A stretch of 64,000 nucleotides of DNA, from assembly GCF_000292915.1 (NCBI RefSeq), contig NC_018514.1, positions 2,294,001 to 2,358,000 on the forward strand. The letters run 5' to 3'. A program made the translations under genes and the position numbers. The notes below the pieces were generated by a model that worked only from the letters and a program-made list of their open reading frames with translations, was not told the origin of the DNA and did no database searches. The stretch is from Burkholderia cepacia GG4 (GTDB lineage: Bacteria; Pseudomonadota; Gammaproteobacteria; Burkholderiales; Burkholderiaceae). Shown here in pieces: positions 8,971 to 17,626 of this stretch (position 1 is the first letter of the stretch; the number at the start of each line of letters is the position of its first letter).

Positions 8971-9465
8971 TCAGTGCAGGCAGATGTCGGCCCACTTCTC
9001 GACGGACAGTTCGCCGAGCACGGTCTGCACGAGCGCGACGCCCGGCTTGCTGGCGGCGAAGCGATACGCGCAGCCGGCCGGCAACAGCGCCTGGTGCCCC
9101 TTGCGCAGGACGACGTAACCCATCTCGCGGCCCACCGGCTCCAGGCCAGCGCTCACGGTGCCGCGACCGGTGGTCGGCGGGTTGTCGAGCTTGATGAATT
9201 CGATGCGGACTTCGCCGTCCATCTGGATCGCGAACTCGTCGTGGGCGCATGCGAACCACGGCGACTGGCCGTCGGTCCGCAGCACTTCGATCACGTATTC
9301 GAGGTTCTTGCCGGCGACGACTTTTTCGTAGGGGGCCGACTTCGCTGCCACCTCGAAGACGTTCGAGAAGGCGTAGTGCTGCGCGCTGCCGCTGGTGATT
9401 TCGATCTCGCCCTTCGTGTAGCCGTCGAGCGAGCCAAAGACGGTGTGGAATGCCGTGTCGGTCAT
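8971..9465 (-). CDS. Hydroquinone 1,2-dioxygenase, small subunit
   Basis: 164 residues from the ATG at 9465, which has CAGGAG 7 bases upstream. Size and sequence fit the small cupin subunit of hydroquinone dioxygenase (about 18 kDa): FGSLDGYTKGEIEITSG at the N-terminus, PWFACAHDEFAIQMDGEV, and a GHQALLPAGCAYRF cupin strand. The subunit lacks the iron ligands carried by the large partner and is needed to form the active heterotetramer in studied homologues. It is the first gene of the minus-strand operon and follows a LysR-controlled promoter in the 9466-9579 gap. Confidence 0.9.
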   Translation of the reverse strand: MTDTAFHTVFGSLDGYTKGEIEITSGSAQHYAFSNVFEVAAKSAPYEKVVAGKNLEYVIEVLRTDGQSPWFACAHDEFAIQMDGEVRIEFIKLDNPPTTGRGTVSAGLEPVGREMGYVVLRKGHQALLPAGCAYRFAASKPGVALVQTVLGELSVEKWADICLH

Positions 9466-9500
9466 TGCTGTCTCCTGAGTTGAACCGCTTGTTGGATTCA

Positions 9501-9568
9501 ACTTTAGGGGCACGGGGGCCCCTCAACAAGGCAACGGACCGCGACTACGGCATTTGCGTTTCGCGAAT
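9501..9568 (-). promoter_or_regulatory. LysR-controlled promoter of the hydroquinone operon
   Basis: Reading the minus strand, ATTCGCGAAACGCAAAT (9568-9552) is a near-perfect inverted repeat of the LysR T-N11-A type. It is followed after 22 bases by TTGTTG (9529-9524), a 17-base spacer and TAAAGT (9506-9501). The predicted start of transcription near 9494 puts the box centre at about -66, the normal LysR recognition-site position, and leaves a 28-base leader. The identical 17-mer occurs before the MFS gene. The most likely regulator is the product of the LysR gene at 9580. Confidence 0.75.
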
Positions 9569-9579
9569 AATCGCCCCGC

Positions 9580-10509
9580 TCAACGGACCCAGCCGCGCTC
9601 CAGCAGCGGAAGGTCCCACGGCGACTCTTCGCCGATGTATTCGACGAGGAATTCGACCAGGGCCTTTACTTTCAACGCCTGTCGCTGCGTTGCGGGATAC
9701 ACCGCCGCGAAGCTCAGCGGCGCAAGCTGGAACTCGGTCAGGATCGGCACCAGCCGGCCCGCGACGAGCGCTTCGCTCGCGACCAGCGTGGGCAGGCACA
9801 CGACGCCGCCGCCGGTCAGCGCGTACTCGCGCAGCAGGTGCACGGAGTTCGAGCGGATCATGCCCGGCAGCTCCATTTCGACGACTTCATCGCCGCGCGT
9901 CATGGTCCAGCGGTTACGCGACGGATAGCCCGAATACAAGGCCGTGGTGTGCTGCAGCAATTCGCGTGGATGTTGTGGCGCACCATGCGCCTCGAGGTAC
10001 GCGGGCGACGCGCAGAAGAGGCGCCGCACCACGAACAGCCGCCGCTCGATCAGCGACTCGGAAATCGGCGGGAAGATCTGGAACGCGATGTCGAACCCTT
10101 CTTCGACAGGGTCCACGACACGGTCATTGACGATGATGTCGAGCTGGATGCCCGGATAGCGGCGATTGAATTCGGCGAGCGGCACGCCGAAGTGATCGAG
10201 CGCGAAGCCGGGCAGCATCTGGATCCGCAGCCGCCCGGTCGGTGTCGCGCGCAGCTCGCGCATCTGGTCGGTCAGCTCGTTGACGCGCCCTACCACCTCG
10301 GCGCACTCGCGGTAGAACGTCTCGCCGACTTCCGACAAGCGCACGTGGCGCGTGCTGCGATGGAACAAGGGCGCGTTGACGAACTTCTCCAGTTGCTGGA
10401 TGCGGTTCGTCACGACCGAACTGGTCACGCCAAGTTGCCGAGCGGCTTCCGCGAAACTGCTCGCCTCGGCGACTCTGACGAATGCCTCGATGCTCAGAAA
10501 CCGGTCCAT
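9580..10509 (-). CDS. LysR-family regulator of the hydroquinone operon
   Basis: 309 residues, standard length. The winged HTH is at about 1-60 (FLSIEAFVRVAEASSFAEAARQLGVTSSVVTNRIQQLE), followed by an effector-binding domain (GRLRIQMLPGFALDHFGVPLAEFNRRYPGIQLDIIV). The start at ATG 10509 gives the usual MDRFLSIEAF opening, with AGGA upstream. Unusually for a LysR activator it is co-oriented with its likely target instead of divergent. It sits between the catabolic operon and the MFS transporter gene, and both of those carry the same T-N11-A box. Its inducer is probably a pathway aromatic or maleylacetate-level intermediate (inference). Confidence 0.88.
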   Translation of the reverse strand: MDRFLSIEAFVRVAEASSFAEAARQLGVTSSVVTNRIQQLEKFVNAPLFHRSTRHVRLSEVGETFYRECAEVVGRVNELTDQMRELRATPTGRLRIQMLPGFALDHFGVPLAEFNRRYPGIQLDIIVNDRVVDPVEEGFDIAFQIFPPISESLIERRLFVVRRLFCASPAYLEAHGAPQHPRELLQHTTALYSGYPSRNRWTMTRGDEVVEMELPGMIRSNSVHLLREYALTGGGVVCLPTLVASEALVAGRLVPILTEFQLAPLSFAAVYPATQRQALKVKALVEFLVEYIGEESPWDLPLLERGWVR

Positions 10510-10647
10510 ACCGCGCCCATCCTGAATGCGAAACTGGCAGTCTAACCGCACCTGCCGGCCGGTTGGGTCACGCAGAACGCGTCACACTGTCACCTGATAG
10601 GTGTCAATCTCACCGGCCGCCGGGCGCGGGTACGACCGGGCGGCACG

Positions 10648-11898
10648 TTACGGCTGCTTGCCCGCCGTGAGCTCCGGCTGCATGCCCACCCGGCGCTGCA
10701 GCACGGCCGGCGCGGTTTCCCGCAGCAGCATGCTGACCACGATGCCCAGCATGACCGCACACATCGGCAGCCACAGGATGTTCTGGATCCCGAAGTGCGC
10801 GGCGACATAGCCGCCCATCGCCGGTGCGATGCCGCCGCCGAAGATCTCGCCGACGCCGACCACCACGCCGATCGAGGTCGACACGAGGCCGACGGGTGCG
10901 GCTTCGGTCGCCACCGGGCCCGACAGAAGCGACACCAGGCCGAGCGTGAAGAACGACGCGACGAACAGGACAACGAACAGTGCGATCGGCTGCGGGCCGA
11001 GGCCGCGGAAAATGTAGAGCATCACCGCCGTGCCGACGAAGCCCACGATACTCGCGAGGCGGCGTCCCACCAGGTCGGACAGGCCCGGCAAGCCGAACTG
11101 CCCGAGAAAGCCGCCGAAGCCGATTGCCGACACCACCAGGCCCATCTTCTGCGTACCGAGCGCCAGGTAATCCGTCAGGTACAGCGGCAGCAGCGCGCCG
11201 AGCACGAATACGCCGGTCATCGCGCAGCACAGCGCGGCCATCGCGACGAGGATGTTGCGGCTCTTGAGCACATGGCCGAGCGAAGCCGGCGCGTGTTCCG
11301 ACACGACCTCCTGCGTGCGCTTCGGTTCGCGAATCACGAAGAACATGATCGCGCCGAGGATCAGCCCGGGAATCGCCACGAGCGCAAACACCCAGCGCCA
11401 CGACACGAAGCTGAGCAGCTGGGTCGCGATGATCGGCGACAGCGCCAGCCCGAACAGCGCGAAGCCGCTTTGCTGCAGCCCGAGGTTCAGGCCGCGCCGC
11501 CGCGGATGCGACGCGTCGGCGGTCGCTGCGAAGCTCGTCGGGCAGAACGAGCCCTCCGCGACGCCCATCAGCCCGCGGATCGCGATCAGGCCGAGCAGGC
11601 CGCCCGCGAGCCCCGAGAAGCCCGACAGCAGCGAAAACGCGACGATGGCCGGGATCAGCACCTTGCGGCGGCCGACCTTGTCGGAGATGCCGCCCATCAG
11701 CGCCGCGAAGATGCCCCACGACAGGCCGAGCACGCCGATGCAGTTGCCGACATCCTGCGCGGTCAGGTGCAAGTCCTTCATGATCGAAGGGAACAGCGGT
11801 GCGATGAGCCAGCGGTCGAGGCCGACCAGCCCGAAGCCGAGCGCCAGCAGCGTCACCGCCTTCCACTCATAGGAGGTATCCCACTCGTTTGCTTTCAT
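10648..11898 (-). CDS. MFS transporter, probable aromatic-compound uptake
   Basis: 416 residues with 12 predicted membrane segments. The MFS loop signature is GGISDKVGRRKVL between segments 2 and 3 (about 70-82), with an Asp in the first segment region (GLDRWLIAPLFP). The start at ATG 11898 has GGAG about 8 bases upstream. An aromatic substrate is inferred because its promoter carries the same LysR box, at the same distance, as the hydroquinone operon. The substrate cannot be read from the sequence; sugar-acid and aromatic-acid carriers share this fold. Confidence 0.85.
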   Translation of the reverse strand: MKANEWDTSYEWKAVTLLALGFGLVGLDRWLIAPLFPSIMKDLHLTAQDVGNCIGVLGLSWGIFAALMGGISDKVGRRKVLIPAIVAFSLLSGFSGLAGGLLGLIAIRGLMGVAEGSFCPTSFAATADASHPRRRGLNLGLQQSGFALFGLALSPIIATQLLSFVSWRWVFALVAIPGLILGAIMFFVIREPKRTQEVVSEHAPASLGHVLKSRNILVAMAALCCAMTGVFVLGALLPLYLTDYLALGTQKMGLVVSAIGFGGFLGQFGLPGLSDLVGRRLASIVGFVGTAVMLYIFRGLGPQPIALFVVLFVASFFTLGLVSLLSGPVATEAAPVGLVSTSIGVVVGVGEIFGGGIAPAMGGYVAAHFGIQNILWLPMCAVMLGIVVSMLLRETAPAVLQRRVGMQPELTAGKQP

Positions 11899-12371
11899 TT
11901 CCGTCTCCGTGGATTGGTCCGCCTGCACGCGCCGGAGCGTCCGTGCATGCGCCAGATCCGATGTCTTTGTGTGCGACGCGACCTGAGTCGCGAGGAAGTG
12001 GCGGCCGCCTTTGCGGTTGCAGGCGTCGAATTCAATCAGCCGACGCCCGAAAGATAGGTGCGCGGCTGCGGATCGGGTATGGAACAACCGGCGAACGCGC
12101 CATTCGCGAAACGCAAATAATCGGGCGTGAAAGGCGGGAAGTGTCGATGGAGAAGCGCTGCGCGAACGGGTGCAGCGTCGAAGTGGCACTCATTCGCGGG
12201 TTACGGGGGAATCCCTCATAGACATCATGGGCGCCGGTGCAGGGCGCCATTTGCGCGCTTCATGCAGATGACTCGGCAACGTCAGCGGTATTCGTGGTGA
12301 TGCAAACCGGCGCTGCGGCATGTTGCGTGCAAGACGCGACCTCCGCGCGAATCATTCAGAGGACGAGTCCT
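11899..12371. other. Gene-free 473-bp region between MFS and PAAR genes
   Basis: No coding frame here has a ribosome site and a recognisable product. It contains the LysR box and -10 of the MFS gene (12051-12118) and, at its right end, the GAGGA ribosome site of the PAAR gene. The predicted MFS leader is about 146 bases long, longer than usual for this neighbourhood. I see no convincing riboswitch or terminator in it. Confidence 0.5.
12051..12118 (-). promoter_or_regulatory. LysR-box promoter of the MFS transporter gene
   Basis: The plus strand at 12102-12118 reads ATTCGCGAAACGCAAAT, identical to the box before the hydroquinone operon but in the opposite orientation relative to transcription. 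A -10 candidate TATCTT lies at 12056-12051 on the minus strand. The distance from box to -10 (45 bases) equals that at the operon promoter (22+6+17), so the box centre is again near -66. The -35 hexamer is poor, as expected for an activator-dependent promoter. Confidence 0.65.
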
Positions 12372-12677
12372 ATGCGAGGAATTATCCGGGTAGGCGACAG
12401 ACATACCCACGGCGGCCGGGTCGAGTCCGGAGCCGAAATCAGCACGGTCATGGGGCGCGCGGCCGCCCGCTTCGGCAACGCTTGTTCGTGTCCGATCCAC
12501 GGCGCCTGCACGATTGCCGCAGGTGACGCTGCATTCATCGTTGAAGGGGAAGCCGCCGCGTTCGACGGTCACGAGACGTCATGCGGCGCGACGCTGATGT
12601 CTTCAATTCCGACCCACCGCGCTGCGCTGAATGTTGCGCTGGCGTGCGTGCCCGCGGCCATGCGGGCATCCGTATGA
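12372..12677 (+). CDS. Orphan PAAR-domain protein
   Basis: 101 residues, with GAGGA 8 bases before the ATG at 12372. It is a single PAAR domain: MRGIIRVGDRHTHGGRVESG, then CSCPIHGACTIAAGD, FDGHETSCGATLMSS at the end. PAAR proteins cap the VgrG spike of type VI secretion systems and can carry effectors; Cys and His residues in the last third bind a zinc ion. There is no vgrG, adaptor, effector or immunity gene next to it, so it must work with a T6SS encoded elsewhere. It is not part of the adjacent aromatic or desulfurase units. Confidence 0.82.
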   Translation: MRGIIRVGDRHTHGGRVESGAEISTVMGRAAARFGNACSCPIHGACTIAAGDAAFIVEGEAAAFDGHETSCGATLMSSIPTHRAALNVALACVPAAMRASV

Positions 12678-12849
12678 CCAATCCACCGCCATGCCGGGCC
12701 AGACCATGTGGAAGTAATTTCCCTCATAGCAGAAATAAATAAAACGTTATTCCACATCAAGCTACATTCCCAGCCAACTTTGGATCCTTTTTCCCCTCCC
12801 GCCCACGTATCATTTCTCCCATTCCGAAGCGAAAGAGCCAGAGACGGAC

Positions 12850-14334
12850 ATGAGCGATACCACTCCGCTGCACTACCTCGACTACGCAGCCACCACCCCG
12901 GCGGACCCCCGCGTGATCGAAGCGATGACGGCCTGCCTCGGTGCCGACGGCATCTTCGGCAATCCCGCGTCGAGCTCGCACGCCGCCGGCCGGCTGGCGA
13001 GGGAAAAAGTCGAGCACGCACGCGAGCAGGTCGCCGCGCTGATCGGCGCGGACGCTGACGAGATCGTCTGGACGTCGGGCGCCACCGAATCGAACAACCT
13101 CGCGCTGAAGGGCTATGCGGAGACCGCGACCGACAAGCGCCACCTGATCACGAGCCGCCTCGAACACAAGGCCATCCTCGACACGATGGCGAACCTGTCG
13201 AAGCGCGGGATGACGGCGACCTACCTGTCACCCACCGCCGACGGCGAAATCACCGTCGACGCGGTTGCAGCGGCGATCGGCCCCGATACGGGCCTCGTGT
13301 CGCTGATGCTCGTCAACAACGAACTCGGCACGCTGACCGACATCGGCGCGATCTCGCGCATCGTGCACGCGGCTGGCGCGCTGCTGCACGTCGACGCCGC
13401 GCAGGCGCTCGGCAAGACGCCGATCGACGTGCGCGCGCTCGGCATCGACCTGCTGTCGATGTCCGCACACAAGGTCTATGGTCCGAAAGGCATCGGCGCA
13501 CTGTTCGTCCGCCGCGACATCGCCGACCGCATCGCGCCGCAGATTCACGGCGGCGGACACGAACGCGGCCTGCGCTCGGGCACGCTCGCGACGCATCAGA
13601 TCGTCGGGATGGGCACCGCCTGCGAACTCGCCGCCGAAAAACTCGAGCGCGAAGCCGTGCGGATCGCGGCACTCAGCGCACGCCTGAAGGACGCGCTGCT
13701 CGCGCTCGGCGACATCACGCACAACGCGGCAGCGGCACGCCGCATCCCGCATACGCTGAGCCTCACGGTGAACGCGCCGGGCTTCTTCCCGTTCATGCTC
13801 GGCGATGCGCTCGCCGTGTCGTCGACCTCCGCGTGCAACTCGACCAGCGGCGCGCCGTCGCACGTGCTGACCGCGATCGGCCTCGATGCGGAAGCCGCGG
13901 GCCGCACGGTGCGCATCAGCTTCGGCCGCTACACGACGGAGCAGGACGTCGATTTCGCGATCGCGTGTTTTGCGCGCGCGCTCGAGCAATGCCGGGCCGC
14001 GGTGGCGACGGGGTTCACCGCGTCGCGCCAAATCACGCCGGCGGACCTGAAGGCGATCCGCAACGCAGGCTTTCGCGCGGTGATCTGCAACCGGCCGGAC
14101 GGCGAAAGCGCCGATCAACCGGCGTTCGAGGCCATTGCTGCCGCTGCGCGCGAACTCGGCCTCGACGCGCACTATCTGCCGGTCGAACGCGATCGGATCG
14201 GCGATGCGGAAGTCGATGCGTTCGGCGCGCTGGTCGATGCGCTGCCGAAGCCGGTGCTCGCGTATTGTCGAAGCGGGAGCCGTGCCGGCATGCTGTGGAA
14301 TCGGCTGACGGCGCGGCGCACCGCGACGGTCTGA
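12850..14334 (+). CDS. Cysteine desulfurase fused to a C-terminal DUF442/rhodanese-like domain
   Basis: 494 residues. Residues about 8-380 are a class V aminotransferase of the NifS/IscS type: YLDYAATTP, TSGATESNNLALKG, the PLP lysine in SAHKVYGPKGIGAL, GGGHERGLRSGT, and the persulfide Cys loop SSTSACNSTSGAPSHV. Residues about 385-494 form a DUF442 (beta-lactamase-hydrolase-like) domain with active loop YCRSGSRAG. The fusion suggests that sulfur taken from cysteine is handed directly from the desulfurase Cys to the loop Cys (inference). The gene is monocistronic, with no iscU or suf partners nearby. The sulfur acceptor is unknown. Confidence 0.88.
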   Translation: MSDTTPLHYLDYAATTPADPRVIEAMTACLGADGIFGNPASSSHAAGRLAREKVEHAREQVAALIGADADEIVWTSGATESNNLALKGYAETATDKRHLITSRLEHKAILDTMANLSKRGMTATYLSPTADGEITVDAVAAAIGPDTGLVSLMLVNNELGTLTDIGAISRIVHAAGALLHVDAAQALGKTPIDVRALGIDLLSMSAHKVYGPKGIGALFVRRDIADRIAPQIHGGGHERGLRSGTLATHQIVGMGTACELAAEKLEREAVRIAALSARLKDALLALGDITHNAAAARRIPHTLSLTVNAPGFFPFMLGDALAVSSTSACNSTSGAPSHVLTAIGLDAEAAGRTVRISFGRYTTEQDVDFAIACFARALEQCRAAVATGFTASRQITPADLKAIRNAGFRAVICNRPDGESADQPAFEAIAAAARELGLDAHYLPVERDRIGDAEVDAFGALVDALPKPVLAYCRSGSRAGMLWNRLTARRTATV

Positions 14335-14442
14335 GCGCAAGCCGCACGTCACAACGTACCACCCGCGTTCGCTCCTGAAGTCGACGTCTCGACACGAAGC
14401 CGCGCGGGTGGCGACACCCTCAAGCGCCCCCCTCCGCGGTCA

Positions 14443-15105
14443 TCACGCGCCGTACGCATCCAGCGCCTTCAGCGGCACATGCAGGCTCTCGTTCGCGGCA
14501 AACGCGTCGAGCAGATAGTCGACCGTCGCCTGGACGCGCGGCGCCTTCAACGCACGATGCGGATACTGCATCGCCATCTCGTAGTCGCCCGGCAAATGCT
14601 GGCGACGCAGCACCACCTTCAACGCGCCGGCACGCAGATGCGTCCACGCGAGATGCACGCCGACTTGCGCGATGCCCAGACCGTCGCATGCAGCCTGAAG
14701 CACCGCCTCCGGTGCCGAGAACGTCAGCGGCGCCGCCTCGCCTGGATCGAGCGTGACGATACTGTCGCCGCGTGCCCTGAATCCCCACGTTGCGATCTCT
14801 CCGCCGAGAAACCGGCGCGCGATCAGCCGATGCGCGCCGAGTGCGTCAGGCGTGCGCGGCACGCCGTGTGCGGCCAGATAGCCCGGCGATGCAACCAGCA
14901 CGGTATTCATGCGGAAGATCGGGCGCGACACCAGCGCCGAGTCGTGAATGTTGCCGCCGCGGATGACGATATCGTAGCCATCGCGCACGAGGTCGACGAT
15001 CCGGTCGTCGAAATCGGCCTCCACGGACAATCCCGGATACCGGGCCAGCAATCCGGGCAGCACCGGTTGCAATCGGCGTCGCGCGACGCGTAAGCCCTGC
15101 AGCCG
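14443..15105 (-). pseudogene. LysR-family regulator remnant lacking the DNA-binding domain
   Basis: About 220 codons encode only the effector-binding half of a LysR protein: LQPVLPGLLARYPGLSVEADFDDRIVDLVRDGYDIVIRGG through a normal C-terminus. The roughly 85-95 residue N-terminal HTH and linker are missing. Upstream, the same reading frame enters the DJ-1-type gene through its TAG stop at 15106-15108, so no hidden N-terminus exists in another frame. The only possible starts are a TTG or GTG without a ribosome site. This looks like a deletion that removed the 5' part of the gene. It may be expressed as a fragment but should not bind DNA. Confidence 0.75.
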
Positions 15106-16221
15106 CTACTTCGCATACTCCAGTTGCAGCGCCACCCAGCCTGACGTCGCGTCGCCGTAGCGTGCCGCGACGTCTCCAAGCACACCGGGAAGCACCGCTT
15201 CGCCACGCCGCCCGTCGGGAATCGTCACGCGCGCATGCCGCGCATCGGCCGGCTGCGTCAACAACCGCAGCCCGTGCTTCGATTCGATCACGTGCGCATC
15301 CGCCGTTGCGACAACATCGCTGCGCCACGTCCGCGCCCACGCATCGGCGGTGAGTGCAACCGGGAGTTCGTCGAACCCGCTCGCCACCGGCAGATCGAAG
15401 GTCCGATGCCGCCAGAACGCAACGCGATTCGCCAGCGCGGTCGCCACGGCACGTGCGCTCAACGCGAACCGGCTACCGTCGTGAACATCGCTCCATCCAT
15501 CCGCACCGATGTCCCGCGCCGTTTCGCGCGCCGCCGCCGGCCCGGCAAGCGCATTCACCAAGGCAAGCGACGCGGGAATCGACGCCGACACGCCGGTCGT
15601 CGTCATCACGTTGCCGTCCATCACGTAGCGGCGATCGTCGACCCACGCCGTATCGGTAAACCGGCGACGCAACCCGTCGCGCGAATACCAGTGCGCGGTC
15701 GCGGTGCGATGCCGCAACAACCCGGCGTTCGCGAGCACCTCCGCGCCATCGCAGATCGCCACCATCGTTGCGCCGGCCGCGGCCTGCTTGCGCAACCACG
15801 CCAGCACCGCCGGCCGGTCGGCACGATGCAGCGCGGGCACGATCACGACGTCGGCTCCCGACGGCTCGGTTGCGTCGAACCGGTCGAACGTGGCATCGGC
15901 CAGCATCCGCAGCGCGGGCATCAGTTCGACCGCGCCGGCGACGGCCGATACGGCCACGACGTCGACCACGCCGGATGTCTTCAGGATCGCATACGGGACG
16001 ATGAAATCGGTCGTCTCCGTTCCCGCGTTGTCCGCGACGATCGCGACGAGCGGCCGCGTGCGGCCCGCCTTCGGGGCGTTCACGGTCAGCGTTTGCGTGA
16101 CCGTTCGTGTATCGTCCGCGACCGCCGGCCCCGACCACCCCGATCCGCACACGCCCAACACCGCGCACACGACCAGCGCCACCATCGCGCGCGTCACGCC
16201 GTTTCTGTTCCATTCCCGCAT
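15106..16221 (-). CDS. Exported DJ-1/PfpI-family protein
   Basis: 371 residues. An N-terminal hydrophobic segment (about 12-35, ending VADDTR) suggests export or membrane anchoring. Residues about 55-225 form a DJ-1/PfpI (GATase1-like) domain with the nucleophile elbow MVAICDGAEVLANAGLL. Such domains occur in amidases, glyoxalases and, fused to AraC HTH domains, regulators. It is divergent from a GlxA-type regulator at 16310 whose sensor domain is of the same superfamily, so the two may act together. Its stop abuts a truncated LysR gene in the same frame, so the C-terminal end could be a deletion product (not certain). Confidence 0.8.
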   Translation of the reverse strand: MREWNRNGVTRAMVALVVCAVLGVCGSGWSGPAVADDTRTVTQTLTVNAPKAGRTRPLVAIVADNAGTETTDFIVPYAILKTSGVVDVVAVSAVAGAVELMPALRMLADATFDRFDATEPSGADVVIVPALHRADRPAVLAWLRKQAAAGATMVAICDGAEVLANAGLLRHRTATAHWYSRDGLRRRFTDTAWVDDRRYVMDGNVMTTTGVSASIPASLALVNALAGPAAARETARDIGADGWSDVHDGSRFALSARAVATALANRVAFWRHRTFDLPVASGFDELPVALTADAWARTWRSDVVATADAHVIESKHGLRLLTQPADARHARVTIPDGRRGEAVLPGVLGDVAARYGDATSGWVALQLEYAK

Positions 16222-16309
16222 CGCTCACCCGCGTCAATCAATTGCACGTCCGGAAAATTACAAGGATCATGCTCGCGGTCACAAGGACAACTCCACCGCA
16301 CTTTCTGCC

Positions 16310-17320
16310 ATGTCCCAGTCAACCGGTTCGGCACGCGACATCGTCGTCGTCGGCTTCGAAGGCGTCCAGTCACTCGACATCACGGGCCCGATGGAGGTGT
16401 TCGCGGTCGCGAACCGCCACCTGCCCGAGCACGTCGTTCCCTATCGGCTCACGCTCGCGTCGCAACACGGACACGACATCGTCACGCATGCGGGCCTGCG
16501 CCTCGCCGGTCCGACCGCACTCGCCGCGTTGCCCGAGTCCATCGACACGATCATTGTCGCCGGCGGCAGCGAAGCGGCGCTGCGCCACGCGGCATCCGAG
16601 GCCGGCGTGCTGCCATGGCTGCACACGCGAATCGCCGACACGCGGCGCATCGCCAGCATCTGCACGGGCGCGTTCGTCCTCGCCGCGGGCGGATGGTTGA
16701 ACGGCAAACGCGCGACCACGCACTGGAACCAGTGCGCGATGCTGCAAGCGCTGTGCCCTGACGTGCACGTCGAGCCGGATGCGATCTACGTGAGCGACCC
16801 GCCGTTCCATACGTCGGCCGGCGTGACGGCGGGCATCGACCTGTGTCTCGCACTCGTCGAGGCAGACTGCGGCGCGCCGACCGCGCTCGCGGTCGCACGC
16901 GAACTCGTGCTCTTCATGCACCGTCCCGGCGGACAAACGCAGTTCAGCGTCGGACTCGGCATCCAGGCAAGCGCGACGCCGCGCATGCGCGCGCTGCTCA
17001 CCGAGATCGCCGGCGATCCGACCGGCGAACTCGGCGTCGCCGCGCTGGCCGCACGCCTGCACATGAGCGAGCGGACGTTCGCGCGCAACTTCGTCAAGGA
17101 GACCGGGCTCTCACCTGCGCAGTTCGTGCTGGCAGCACGCGTCGAGCGCGCGAAGGCGCTGCTGGAGCGGGCCGACTGGACGCTCGAACGGGTCGCGGAA
17201 CGGTCGGGATTCGGCAGCGTGGATGCGTTGCAGCGTGCGTTCGCGAAGCGGGTCGGGATATCGCCGCGCGACTATCGGGCGCGCTTCGGGCAGAGGCACG
17301 GCAAGCAGCAGCCGGAGTAG
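16310..17320 (+). CDS. GlxA-family transcriptional regulator (DJ-1 sensor plus AraC HTH)
   Basis: 336 residues from ATG 16310. An N-terminal DJ-1/PfpI-like domain (about 8-190) has VVVGFEGVQSLDITGPMEVF and the nucleophile-elbow equivalent IASICTGAFVLAAGG. A C-terminal AraC domain (about 220-325) has LAARLHMSERTFARNFVKETGLSPAQFV and VAERSGFGSVDALQRAFAKRVGISPRDYR. Members often control amine or betaine catabolism or the neighbouring DJ-1 gene. It is divergent from the exported DJ-1 gene with 88 bases between the starts. Its effector is unknown. Confidence 0.9.
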   Translation: MSQSTGSARDIVVVGFEGVQSLDITGPMEVFAVANRHLPEHVVPYRLTLASQHGHDIVTHAGLRLAGPTALAALPESIDTIIVAGGSEAALRHAASEAGVLPWLHTRIADTRRIASICTGAFVLAAGGWLNGKRATTHWNQCAMLQALCPDVHVEPDAIYVSDPPFHTSAGVTAGIDLCLALVEADCGAPTALAVARELVLFMHRPGGQTQFSVGLGIQASATPRMRALLTEIAGDPTGELGVAALAARLHMSERTFARNFVKETGLSPAQFVLAARVERAKALLERADWTLERVAERSGFGSVDALQRAFAKRVGISPRDYRARFGQRHGKQQPE

Positions 17321-17626
17321 GCCCTTTCGCCGGCTATCGCATTTCGGCAAGCACGAGTCATCCCTGACTCATCGGGATTTCTTACAAAAATACAAGCCGG
17401 CATGCGATGCCCCCGAACGGTGCACGCCTCCGGAGTTTCACTGGATTGCCGAAATCCGATATCGCCGCGAGATTTGGCTTCATACCGTTCTCGTATCGGA
17501 CCGGAACGCGACTGCCATCGACGCATGTCATCGCGTGCCACCGACGACTTCCAGGAGCGGGCCGCATCACATGGCCCGGGCAGCGATGACGGTCCTGCCA
17601 TGCAGGACATACGTGACGGAGCGAAT

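Noticed and set aside
12237..12371. Longer N-terminus for the PAAR protein
   Set aside because: The extra 45 residues are low-complexity, and the ATG at 12372 has the GAGGA ribosome site and the usual start of a PAAR domain.
14443..15072. Short LysR protein as a functional gene started at TTG 15072
   Set aside because: No ribosome site and no DNA-binding domain; the same frame runs straight into the upstream gene's stop, which fits a truncated remnant better.
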